Positions 43,319 to 52,685 of a stretch of 64,000 bases of DNA are shown here, piece after piece (the stretch's first letter is position 1; every line of letters begins with the position of its first letter). The notes beneath the pieces were generated by a model. It saw nothing but the letters and a program-made list of their open reading frames with translations. It had not been told where the DNA came from and did not search any database. The position numbers were made by a program, and so were the translations under genes. The stretch comes from Pseudo-nitzschia pungens (taxonomy: Eukaryota; Bacillariophyta; Bacillariophyceae; Bacillariales; Bacillariaceae): positions 744,001 through 808,000 of the forward strand of contig CM074769.1 of assembly GCA_037355855.1 (NCBI GenBank), in the 5' to 3' direction.

Positions 43319-45727
43319 AGTGATAGAAAGATTATTGGATGTAACGCTTCACTACCGTCGAGATGATCAACTACTTTTTCGACTTTCTTGCTCGTCCGCA
43401 ATCAAATAATCAAAACGAATCTCCTTGATGACTATTCCCTCTCACGTTATGCAACGACAAATTTCCGACTCTTCCAAAGTCTAATATCTTTTTCTACTGC
43501 CTGTAGACTGCTTTCAATTGACTAGTAATGACCGACAACCAAACAACAGAAAAACGAAAAGCCGTCGGAACAAATTCGTATCCGCCGCCAGTTAGCAAAT
43601 AAGTAGCTATCTAGCAAGGAAGCAGAATTCACAAACCGGGGCTTTTCGAAACTAGCAACTGCAACAACTACAGGCGACCAACCGTCAACCCCTTCGGTAC
43701 GATCGGTTGTCCCTGGTAGTTAGTTGTGGAAGTTGGACCCTTCCAGCCTTACTCTTTTACAAAAACGCTGTTGCGTTCGTGCAACCAGAACTGTTGCTTC
43801 CAGTTGGTCCAAACAAGTTTTAGGCAACAATTTATCGCACGTAAGGTTACGGTACAAGCCCCTGCGCAACCCAGTGCATTTTTTAGGGACACGAAAAAAA
43901 TTAAGCAGACATATATTGCCTGCCATGGTGGTTCACGGGAGAGGTGCTGCTCAGATTCACCTCGGAGATGATCAGTCTACAAGTAACTCGTAGGAGTCTA
44001 CTATAAACGTAGTAATTACGGTATTAATTACGTATTGATTGAGTATGGTGTTCGTTTGCCGTTTTTCGCTCCCTCGATGATGCGTAGGAACTCACATGAG
44101 TACAGTATCCCCGTGGGAGGAAACGTACGTAAGTTTGAAGTAAGTTCCCATGATACAAAAAAATAAACTTACGGCGCGACAGAGCACGAGTAACCTCACC
44201 CTTACAAGTTCTACTAGACGAGGACCGTTCGTAAGGTTACCGGTACAACTCCGTGGGTTTCGCACCGATTTGAGACTAAGGTTATTGCATCACAGCCTTT
44301 GTTTTGCTTATGTCTGTCATCGTACGCCATGCGATTCATATTTAGATTAGCGTTAGGGATGTTTTGAGATGCAGAGCATCGACAGCAATCCTTTACGAAG
44401 TATTTTCTTTGTCCGTACGGTGGTAACCTTAATTACTGTAACCTTACTGCGGAATTCCTATCAGCTGTCCACTGGTTTCCGTAGAAATTAGTCGATGGGG
44501 ATGTAGAACCGGGGGACAGTAGATAGGAATTTTGTAGCATTCTCAATAATATGTCTACTCGTACGAGCGCGATAGAATTTTCCAAACGGTAATCTTAGTG
44601 GAATTTTCCAAACGTTAGATTAAAATTTTCCAAATAAGAAGAACTAAAATGCCATGACGACGTAAGTTCTGCCAATAGTCTTTGAAACTTTATTACCTCT
44701 GTTATTGATTTCATTCTGGTCTTCCCTCGCATCTACGAAGTAAGGTAAGGTTTACTCCTCAAAAGTACATACGGAGATTAGACACAAATTCTTCACTTTC
44801 ATCCATTTTCGATGGAATTCAAAAATAATTACTCGCATCACGGCAGATGTAAACCTTACCGTAAGACCATAATCATCTAATGGGTGTCATGAATGATCTT
44901 TTTTTTCTGATGAGATTTTGATTGATTGAGTTTTTTGGCGCCACATTACAGTGCCGTGTTGTTGAACAGCAACTTGTAGATTTGAACACGACAAATTTTT
45001 TTTTGGGGAACTCTTTTCTCTTGGGCCTGATTACCAAGACTCGATCTTCAAACTGCGTACGAGTACGTACTTGCAAAAAAGTCGTACAAGTATTTGAATA
45101 CGATTAGTGTCACAAAAAAGCAATTTTGTTTTTGAAATTTTGCGAAGCGTGGGTATGTACAACTCCGAAGACATTCTCCATTGAATAGCCCTAAACTATC
45201 TTGATAGAAGGGTAACGTAAAAAATCTATCGGAGTGACCAACCGTATCTGCCGAGTCCAGGGGACTTATGCTGCTTTGCATGCCGATTTAATGCCTCTTG
45301 GAATTCGAGTAGCGCTCGCCAAACTTCACGCATGCTGACACTATGGATAATCTTGCTTGAACAAAGTAATACGAAGTAATCCATAGTAACTCGAAGACCT
45401 TACTTCGTAGAACAGAGAAGTTAGTGTGGGACTAAGGTTAACCAGTTGCATCAAACATTCTGCAGAAAAACAGTGAACCACTATTTTGTTAGGGTGCCTC
45501 GTTAAAACAAACGTACAAAGAATCGAAAAATACAAAACAACCGTAATTACTCGTACTTGTACCGGTTTGCATGACCTACCGTGAGATTCACTTTTTGCAC
45601 AATCGTCAGAAGGTTGTCCTCTTTGTTCTCATTCTTTGACGTCCGCAGTAATTTCGAAAGGGAATACCAATATCGAAGCACAAATACGCAGAACTTGCCG
45701 AGACAACGCAAACAATCGTACCCCGCA
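43319..45727. other. Intergenic, rich in TAACCTTAC and GTAATCTTA motifs
   Basis: No gene is supported. AAGGTTA/TAACCTT motifs occur near 43843, 44232, 44423, 44440 and 45432, with related GTAAGG/CCTTAC forms near 44741 and 44855. A foldback element sits at 44447-44537. Confidence 0.5.
44447..44537. mobile_element. MITE-like foldback element, copy 1
   Basis: This 91-bp element has terminal inverted repeats: left CTGCGGAATTCCTATCAGC, right (reverse complement) CTACAAAATTCCTATCTAC, both continuing into TGTCC. It encodes no protein. The interior (GGTTTCCGTAGAAATTA, GATGTAGAACC) matches the reverse complement of the element at 51622-51723, which shows a family rather than a chance hairpin. No clear target-site duplication is visible. 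Confidence 0.72.
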
Positions 45728-46687
45728 ATGTACTCTGTACGAAGAAGAATGGCTTACGGGTCACCCGCTTTGATCCTGGCGATCGTTCTGCTTGTCTTGC
45801 CCGCGATCCTTCAACAACTAAGCGCGGATGATAGGTTTCCTACGGTTGCGGTTGCCACCCAAGCTACTGCCACCATTGGCAAAGTCAAACGCCGTCGGCG
45901 AAGTCGCGGTGTTCGCACCCGAAACCTCAGTCGGTACAGTCCCCAAGATGTCGAGACGCCCGTTGCGGGTGTTGATGCTTCGACGCCGGATGTCGAAGAG
46001 AACAACCTTGCGGTAGCCGAGGCAGCTACCAGCGTTCGCCAAGTCGAACCCCGTCGGCGAAGACGCCGTCGGCGAAGACTCGGTGTGCGCACCCGAAATC
46101 CCAAGCTCGTGCGCACTCGAAACCTCAGCCGGTACGGTCCCCAAGATCGCGAGATGCCCGTTGCGGGTGTTGATGCTCCGGCGCCGGATGCCGACCAGAA
46201 CGTTGTGGTCGCCGAGGCAGCTACCAACGTTCGCAAAGTCAGACGCCGTCGGGGAAGACGCGTTGTGCGCACCCGAAATCTCGGTCGCCACGGTCCTCGG
46301 GATCTCGAGGTGCCCACCGTGGGTGGTTATTCTCCGGTGCCGGATCTCGAAAAGAACGCCATGATCACAGAGGCAGCTACCTTTGTTCTCGGAGAGGCTC
46401 GAAGTCCCTCGTGTACCTACTCGATCGGATTGTCCTCGTCGCAAGACGCTGCCGATATTTCCACCGTTCGGGTTGTGGAGGCCTCGCAGCAGGTTGTGGC
46501 TGGACTGAACATCCGATTGATGCTAGCCTTCGAAGATGCCAGGGGTGTGTGTATGGGGGGCTGCACCGTGGTAGTCTATAATCATTTCGGGGATCTCACC
46601 ATTACAAAGTGGAACGAGGAGAACTGCAAGGACTTGTCTCGATCAGGCTTCGAGACGGGTGACGACGAAAAAGACTCTGCTCGTTAA
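45728..46687 (+). CDS. Arg-rich repeat protein with C-terminal cystatin-like domain
   Basis: Single exon, 319 residues from the ATG at 45728; an upstream GTG would extend the frame but lacks support. Residues about 12-32 form a hydrophobic signal peptide or anchor. Three related units follow, each starting A(E/T)AAT-x-V or a similar run, then a 4-9 residue Arg tract, VRTRNLxR(Y/H)xPxD and a Pro/Asp-rich spacer (about 42-96, 97-161, 162-213). The last unit runs into a cystatin-like domain (about 214-300) with the inhibitory-loop motif QVVAG at 255-259 and four Cys (229, 275, 279, 300) placed as for two disulfides. Cystatins block papain-like cysteine proteases. The Arg blocks could be processing sites or bind anions; this is inference. 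I know of no described protein with this layout. Confidence 0.75.
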   Translation: MYSVRRRMAYGSPALILAIVLLVLPAILQQLSADDRFPTVAVATQATATIGKVKRRRRSRGVRTRNLSRYSPQDVETPVAGVDASTPDVEENNLAVAEAATSVRQVEPRRRRRRRRRLGVRTRNPKLVRTRNLSRYGPQDREMPVAGVDAPAPDADQNVVVAEAATNVRKVRRRRGRRVVRTRNLGRHGPRDLEVPTVGGYSPVPDLEKNAMITEAATFVLGEARSPSCTYSIGLSSSQDAADISTVRVVEASQQVVAGLNIRLMLAFEDARGVCMGGCTVVVYNHFGDLTITKWNEENCKDLSRSGFETGDDEKDSAR

Positions 46688-47029
46688 TTCGCATCCGGGC
46701 TGTGTTGGATGCAACAGTGATTTGGTTTGATTTGATCTGATGCATGTGATGCGATGGAGTGAAATGCGATGTATTTGATTGTGAATACATTTTTGGATGT
46801 TTAGAATGAATTAGAAAATGCATAGTACTACAAAGTGAATTGTGTATGACCATACTGACTCATTCATGGAACGGAATGGGAATGAAAAATGACTTAGAAA
46901 CAGTACTGAATAATACATAGTGGTATGAACAATTGCAATCTCATTACAGTGAACGAAACGAATCCTAGTTATTTACCTCTTTGTTCTTTTTTCACACTTT
47001 GCGTCTTGTGTGCCACCCGAGGTGTTCGC
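46688..47029. other. Short intergenic between convergent genes
   Basis: GATG-rich simple sequence follows the cystatin-like gene; nothing else is seen. Confidence 0.5.
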
Positions 47030-48265
47030 TCAGTCCATGTTCGTCATCTCGTCAATGACGGGACCGAGTTCCTGGAGAATGTCGGGGGCTGTCATGCTTC
47101 TTCGGTGCTTGTCGAACGCTACCTTCGTCGCCCGTTTGACAAAGGAACACGCGGTCCAGCACGCCAGTGGGAGATCTTCGGGTGACGACTTGCCCCGGCC
47201 GGACAGAATGTTGTTCCATGCCACCAGAGTCCCACACGTTCCGGCAAGGACGTCTCCGATTCCCCCCGATCGCTTCAGACCGCCTTGTTCCCCACAGATC
47301 ATGGTTGGCGGTGTTTGAAAAGCGGAGGAGGCGGGCCGAATGGAGTCCACGGCGCCTTTTTCTATGATCCAACAGCTTTCCGGAAGATCTTCCGTGCCGT
47401 GCCCCCCGGCCGACATACGTTTCAGCTCCATGGCATTCGGAGTGAGAATCACCGGAGACTCGTTCGACAAGAGAGTTTCACGATATTCGGGGAGAGTCAG
47501 CAAAAACAGACCGTCGGCATCGATGACCAGCGGCAAGCGATAACGAGATTGCGCTCTTTGAATGATCCTTGCCGTTGCTTTCAAGACGAGCGGGCATCGA
47601 CCGAGACCGGGTCCGACTACCAAGACGTGCATCTTGTCCATGATGCTACAGACTTCCTCTACCATTTCCTCCACGAGTTCCTCCGTCTCGCTGTCACGGT
47701 CGTCGCTTCCGGCATCGTCTTCCTTTTGTCGCCGACGAACGGCTTGGTCGAATTTTGCCGCATTGTACACGGGCGCCACCATGAGTTCGGGAGAATAGGA
47801 CTTGATCGGGATCGCCGCTTCCTCGGCGCAGAAGCAGAAGGCCAGGTCGGCACCGCATTTCAGAGACGCCATTGCCGCATAGTACGGCGCACCCGTGTAC
47901 CGCGCGGATCCGCCCAAAACCCCGACCCGACCCGAGCTTCCCTTGTACGACGAGGCCGAAAGCGGGACGATGCATCGTTCCATTGCATTGTGCCGGCTCT
48001 GCGCGTCTTCCGACCACGTCGTTCCTATTGCCATCGACGCTGGCTCGGTGGTGCTCTGAGCTGCTGTAGAAGAAGAAGAAGAAGAAGAAGAAGAATGCGC
48101 CATCCGGATAGCAGGGCAGATCTTGGATAGTGTTCCGTTGGGCGCGGTGAAGCTATCAATGCCAGAAGTTGTAGTCAAAGCGAGGAATGCAATCAATTTC
48201 GGAATCTTCTTGACCGAAACGTTCCTTCTCAAGGACTGACTGCTCTTCATAGACCTTGAGATCAT
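47030..48265 (-). CDS. NAXD: ATP-dependent NAD(P)H-hydrate dehydratase
   Basis: Single exon, 411 residues; an alternative ATG lies five codons downstream. The family core is clear: [57 protein letters not shown] and [15 protein letters not shown] with the conserved Gly-Gly-x-Gly-Asp. The enzyme repairs hydrated NADH and NADPH using ATP. The N-terminus has a hydrophobic stretch ending IDS|FTAPN, like a bipartite plastid presequence, although ER or mitochondrial dual targeting is known for this enzyme. A poly-Ser run encoded by an (AGA)n tract (about 48066-48095) follows. A Glu/Asp-rich insert lies at about 170-200. No epimerase (NAXE) gene is seen nearby. Confidence 0.92.
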   Translation of the reverse strand: MISRSMKSSQSLRRNVSVKKIPKLIAFLALTTTSGIDSFTAPNGTLSKICPAIRMAHSSSSSSSSSTAAQSTTEPASMAIGTTWSEDAQSRHNAMERCIVPLSASSYKGSSGRVGVLGGSARYTGAPYYAAMASLKCGADLAFCFCAEEAAIPIKSYSPELMVAPVYNAAKFDQAVRRRQKEDDAGSDDRDSETEELVEEMVEEVCSIMDKMHVLVVGPGLGRCPLVLKATARIIQRAQSRYRLPLVIDADGLFLLTLPEYRETLLSNESPVILTPNAMELKRMSAGGHGTEDLPESCWIIEKGAVDSIRPASSAFQTPPTMICGEQGGLKRSGGIGDVLAGTCGTLVAWNNILSGRGKSSPEDLPLACWTACSFVKRATKVAFDKHRRSMTAPDILQELGPVIDEMTNMD

Positions 48266-48721
48266 GACGGGGATTGTGAATTTCGTCCGTCCCTGTCCCT
48301 TTCTTCTTCTACCAAGGCAGTCGTGATTCCTGCAAATGACGCTACTACTATGCTGGGTTCAAAATTACAAGTACAGCATTATATTGCCGCTGTTGGATCA
48401 TTCATCGAATTGCAAGAATCAAATTCAAGATTTCGTTTCGAAAAATTGATCCTGTCTGCAAATTCCCGTCTGCCCTCCAACCGACTGGAACATCAAAAAC
48501 CAAGAAACAAAGTATGTTTTGTGTTTTGTGTCTTGTGTTTTGTCCCATCCTGTCTCGTGTAAAATTACCGTACGGCAGCAGCATGATGATTTATGATGTG
48601 TGTTTGTTCCGTCCTACGGTAAGGTTACGTCCTGCCGACGACGACGATGGCATCTCTCCCATGTTGTTTGCGTTTCATTCTTCATTCCTCAACCGCGTGA
48701 CCTGCGTGTAACTGCCCAACT
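48266..48721. other. Intergenic between divergent NAXD and CvfB-like genes
   Basis: A GGTAAGGTTACG motif lies near 48619-48630, about 100 bp before the CvfB-like start. No gene. Confidence 0.5.
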
Positions 48722-49696
48722 ATGGTAAAGTCATTGCCACTTTATTACTGGATAGCTTATCTTGTTGCATCGAGTGCCACCATGAGTACTATGCTGCGGG
48801 GCCTTCGGCCCGTGTTGGCGTGGACGGCCCGTCAAACTCCTCGTCGGGCAGCTTCGTCTTCGCTGGCGTTTGCAACCGACAGACCGACCCGGGAGCCATC
48901 GCCTCTGTCGCGGTGTGCGAGCCGCTTCCGTGAAAGATCGATGGCGCGATGCAACGCCCGAGAGACGGTCGGAACCAAGCGGTTCATGGTCTCGAACGAA
49001 TTCGGTGGCGACGTTCGCTTCCGTCCCGGCGACAAGATCCAGGTGGAGGTCGTCAATTTTGGTCCGCTGGGCGCCAGTGTGGAGGTCATTGGTTTGGGAC
49101 ACGGAGACGACGTCCCTCTCTTGCCGGTCGATGCTCCCGAGGCCTACGGGTACGGCCTGATCCTCCAAAAGGAAATCAGCTACTTTCGGAACGCACGAAA
49201 CAACGTCGACGTGGTCCGCGGAGAAATACTGCCGGCGTACGTTCAAAAGGTCCGAGCCGAGGACGGGAAACTCGACATTTCTCTGCGAGGCTACGGAGGA
49301 AAAGCAAAATCTATGGACGCGGGTAGCCAGATACTGGATCGATTGAACCAAGCCGGAGGACGATTGGACATTGGGGAGAAATCAACACCGCAAGAAATCA
49401 ACGACGAATTTCCCGGCGTGTCGAAGAGCGTGTTCAAAAAAGTAAGCGATGATGTGGTCTAATTGTTGGTGTTGCGTATGGCAATGCGTTGGGCTTTTGC
49501 ATTACTACGACAGACTTCAATGGTTCTCTGTCTCGCATTCCCCGTACGTTTCTCACTTTTTTGACTTTGCTCCGAAATCCTGTTGGTTCATTCATGTGCT
49601 CCCGAACGGTTCCGCACTCCAACTTCAAAGGCTTTGGGAGGCTTATACAAAAAAGGACTGGTGAAACCGGGTCCGAAATCAATCGAACTCATGTAG
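48722..49696 (+). CDS. CvfB/YitL-like S1-domain protein, probably organellar
   Basis: Two exons, 48722-49441 and 49631-49696, with a GTAAGC...AAAG intron (phase 0), give 261 residues. An ATG at 48782 in strong context (GCCACCATGA) may be the real start and would give the mitochondrial-like leader MSTMLRGLRPVLAWTARQTP. An S1-like fold (VNFGPLGASVEVIG, about 112-125) is followed by a run typical of bacterial CvfB: EISYFRNARNNVDVVRGEIL, VQKVRAEDGKLDISLR and LNQAGGRLDIGEKSTPQEI. The splice joins SKSVFKK to ALGGLYKKGLV, completing the winged-helix end of CvfB. Bacterial CvfB binds RNA and regulates virulence and metabolism genes; the role in a eukaryote is unknown. The family is bacterial in origin, so endosymbiotic or horizontal transfer is likely. 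Confidence 0.8.
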
Positions 49697-49892
49697 TGAT
49701 TGAACCCAACGAACGATGTGTCGGAAACCAGGAGCTGTAATCTACGGCTAGTAGATGCACGTCTGCGCTGATGAATAGAATCATAATATTATTAATTTAA
49801 CCTAGTGGAAAATTATTCAATGCCTGCTCCGGTTTCGACTCAGTCTGCCATCGCAGTCTGGTGTACTTTCGGTGTAATGGATGTACGTCTGA

Positions 49893-51338
49893 TTAATTCA
49901 TCATTCTCGGAATCAAGCTCACTTTGGGAGATGCCGAGAACCATATGTAATCCGCAATCTTGGTTTGGTATTGCAGAGTATCGGGTCCGGTACCGATTTC
50001 CAGTCGCAACTTTCGGCCGGCAGAGAGCGTGTCGACAGCCGTGGGATTCACCAATATTGTGGTCACGGCATCGTCGGAGACCTTGTTGGTAAGGGCTTGC
50101 GAGTTGGTTCCGTTGGCGTTGTTCTGTTTCACCAGAGAGCCATAGATCCTCGGGATTCGTCCATTGATACCCTGCAGGTAGCGGACATCCGAAATGGGTG
50201 CCACCATTACGACCAAAGATTCCGGCTTGTCCACTGCGTATTTGGCGACGAGGGAGGCTCCGGTTTCGTGAACGAAAATTCGCTCCGCAAAGAACCCCTT
50301 GATGTTCGCATTGGCATTTTCGCTACTGCTCGGTTCGACGTCTTTCAAGAGAGATCGATCCGTATAGAGCTTGTATCGAGGATCTTTGGTGATTGAGATA
50401 AAACCCTGGGGATCCAGAACGTACGATTGTCGTCTTTCAAAGTCAACGGAGCCCAAGCCACTACTCCTTGCTGCTTTGATGTCCTCGTATTCGGGCGACA
50501 TTGCCAAGAAATCTATAGATTTTCCCTTCGCGGTTCGGATCAAGGGCATGTATAGATCTACTGTCTCCGTAGAAACTCCGGCTTCTGTCATGGCCGATCG
50601 CAATACTGACTCATTCCCTGATTTCGCATACGCATCCAAGGCGGGTTGTACCGACATGGGACAGAACGAAAGCCCCAAGGCAGTGGCCAACTTGTTATCT
50701 CGACCTTGAAGCATGGAGCTCATCAGGTTGGAAGCCAAATCAACATCGATTGAAGTAGTCACAGAAGGCATTCCCATGCAAACAAACGACGCGTACCCGG
50801 GGCCAGTTTTGCTCTCGTCTTTCGTTGGACTGACTGCTTGGGAGACAAAGTCGATGGACCCAAACACTAATTTGTTCATAAAGTTGTTGAGGTTGACGGT
50901 ATCAATCTTAATCTCTTCTTTGTCCGTCCCAGATCCCTTTCCCAACTCTCCGAGAGTGCTCTTTTCCTTTCTGGCACTGGAAAGTGGGAGCAGCGTTGGA
51001 GGTATCGTCGAATCGACACGATACGCCGTGGGCCGGATCGCAGGAGCGAAACCATTCTCGTCCTCCTTTACAGCCAACGCCGGATTCGCTCCGGTTACCA
51101 GACCACTCGATATCGTCACGGCTGTTCCAATCACGGAGCGACAGGCATCTCGTCTGGACAACTCCGAGTTGGATGATTCAGGAACGTTATTATTCTCACT
51201 GCAGTTGTCATCGTTTTCAGCAAGACGAGCCGATATTGACGTCGGCAGACGTGTCTCGCGTGTCAGTTGGAAGCCCAGACAAGAATTTGCTTGCGCCAGA
51301 GACAGGGCCAGCGCAACTACAACAGATAAATTTCCCAT
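49893..51338 (-). CDS. ChaN/Tiki-like domain protein with plastid and thylakoid-lumen signals
   Basis: Single exon, 481 residues. The N-terminus is a signal peptide ending SCLG|FQLT, then a transit-like part, then a second signal SRRDACRSVIGTAVTISSG ending in ANPALA|V. This twin-arginine motif, hydrophobic core and AxA site point to Tat export into the thylakoid lumen. The main domain has the ChaN/DUF399 run MSVQPALDAYAKSGNESVL and DLYMPLIRTAKGKSIDFLAM, with FERRQSYVLDPQGF after it. The GE-x-H motif that binds heme/metal in active ChaN seems replaced (FVCMGMPSV), and LG-x-E by ALGLSFC. It may therefore be a binding or structural homologue rather than an enzyme. Plant plastids have related proteins of unclear function. 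Confidence 0.7.
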   Translation of the reverse strand: MGNLSVVVALALSLAQANSCLGFQLTRETRLPTSISARLAENDDNCSENNNVPESSNSELSRRDACRSVIGTAVTISSGLVTGANPALAVKEDENGFAPAIRPTAYRVDSTIPPTLLPLSSARKEKSTLGELGKGSGTDKEEIKIDTVNLNNFMNKLVFGSIDFVSQAVSPTKDESKTGPGYASFVCMGMPSVTTSIDVDLASNLMSSMLQGRDNKLATALGLSFCPMSVQPALDAYAKSGNESVLRSAMTEAGVSTETVDLYMPLIRTAKGKSIDFLAMSPEYEDIKAARSSGLGSVDFERRQSYVLDPQGFISITKDPRYKLYTDRSLLKDVEPSSSENANANIKGFFAERIFVHETGASLVAKYAVDKPESLVVMVAPISDVRYLQGINGRIPRIYGSLVKQNNANGTNSQALTNKVSDDAVTTILVNPTAVDTLSAGRKLRLEIGTGPDTLQYQTKIADYIWFSASPKVSLIPRMMN

Positions 51339-52685
51339 GTTTCGTTATCCCTCTGAGTCCTGATTGTTTGCTGCTGTGTCTCATCAACTGATATACAGAT
51401 TGTCTGATGATCGGTGATTTGTGATATCTTTTGATGCAACTCAGTCAACTTCAGAGAGAACTCCAACAAGAGCAACTGACGTGCCGACACATCAAAGAAA
51501 AAAAAAGGGGTATGTGACAAGAATTAGTTTCCACGTGAAGCATTTCGAATTAATCTAGCGAGTCGAAGTTTTTTTCTTCTGTTCCCACAGGTAAGTCTGC
51601 TTTGTGGGATAAATACTTACACTACGAAGTTCCTATCAGCTGTCCCATGGTTCTACATCCTCAACTACCGTACTACTAGTAATTTCTACGGAAACCGGGG
51701 GACAGCTGAAAGGAATTCCGTAGTAAATCGGTGCACATGCGCCGATGCCCAAATGTTCATGATGTGTTAGCTAACTTCATCAAGTATTAGTATTTGCAAC
51801 AACAAAAGCACCTCTTAAGTCTATGGAACCATACACAATAGAGAAGAGTAAGAGCTTTCTAACAAGCTACTACGTATTACACGTTCCTTTTGGATGCATA
51901 CTTTACTAGAACAAGAAGTTAGGATTGCGCAAAAAAATGAACAAGCATGATCCATACTATGCGCCGATTTTGGACAGTGCCACGACTAGACGATAACATT
52001 AAAAAAAAAAACTAGGTTTAGGAATAGTTAGGAATGACCCTATTCGCAATATACCGTATTGGTGTTATATTGAGACTACAAACTATTATGATGATTGTAT
52101 TGTTCCTTAATCTAGAGGGGGGGTACCACCTTTCGAAACAGTCTGCTTCGCATCTGCAGCAAATCTCCTTTCACCCACCCCCATCAAACTACTACTACAA
52201 AAACTTAGTTCAATGTGTCAGAATCAGACCAAACGAACCCTTACTACTATCATTGAGGATGGAGTAGGCAGACGAAGGTAGCATGAAATGCGCTTCGCAA
52301 GAATCAATCAGGCTATTTATTCTAAGTTTCAGGAACTATTGGTTGTTGGCATCTGTAGTAATTCTCCTTCCAAGACTAGCTACAATCTGAGGACGAGGCA
52401 TAGTAGTACTAGACATGATATGATAAAGTAATATTGAAGAGCAATCCTGTTTCTTCTTGTACGTGTTGATGATTGGTAGACCTTGACACAGCTGAAGTTG
52501 TTCGAAAGACACTGCTGAAAAAAGACACTGCTGAAAGTGTGCAAAAGACAGTGCGCCTCGTTATGTTTACTCCGTTGGAAACGAATCTATCATCGTCGTA
52601 AAAACGGATTGATCATACAAAAACATGCTACAATCAGATAATATCCCCATACTGAAAATATTTATTTTCTACCATCAAAAGTTTC
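51339..52685. other. Intergenic with one foldback element
   Basis: Apart from the foldback element at 51622-51723 and short ACTAGT tracts (51672, 52405), nothing coding is recognised. Confidence 0.5.
51622..51723. mobile_element. MITE-like foldback element, copy 2 (inverted relative to copy 1)
   Basis: This 102-bp element has terminal inverted repeats: left CTACGAAGTTCCTATCAGC, right (reverse complement) CTACGGAATTCCTTTCAGC, both continuing TGTCCC. Its reverse complement aligns along its length with the element at 44447-44537, including GGTTTCCGTAGAAATTA and GATGTAGAACC, with a slightly longer middle. No coding capacity; no clear target-site duplication. Confidence 0.75.
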
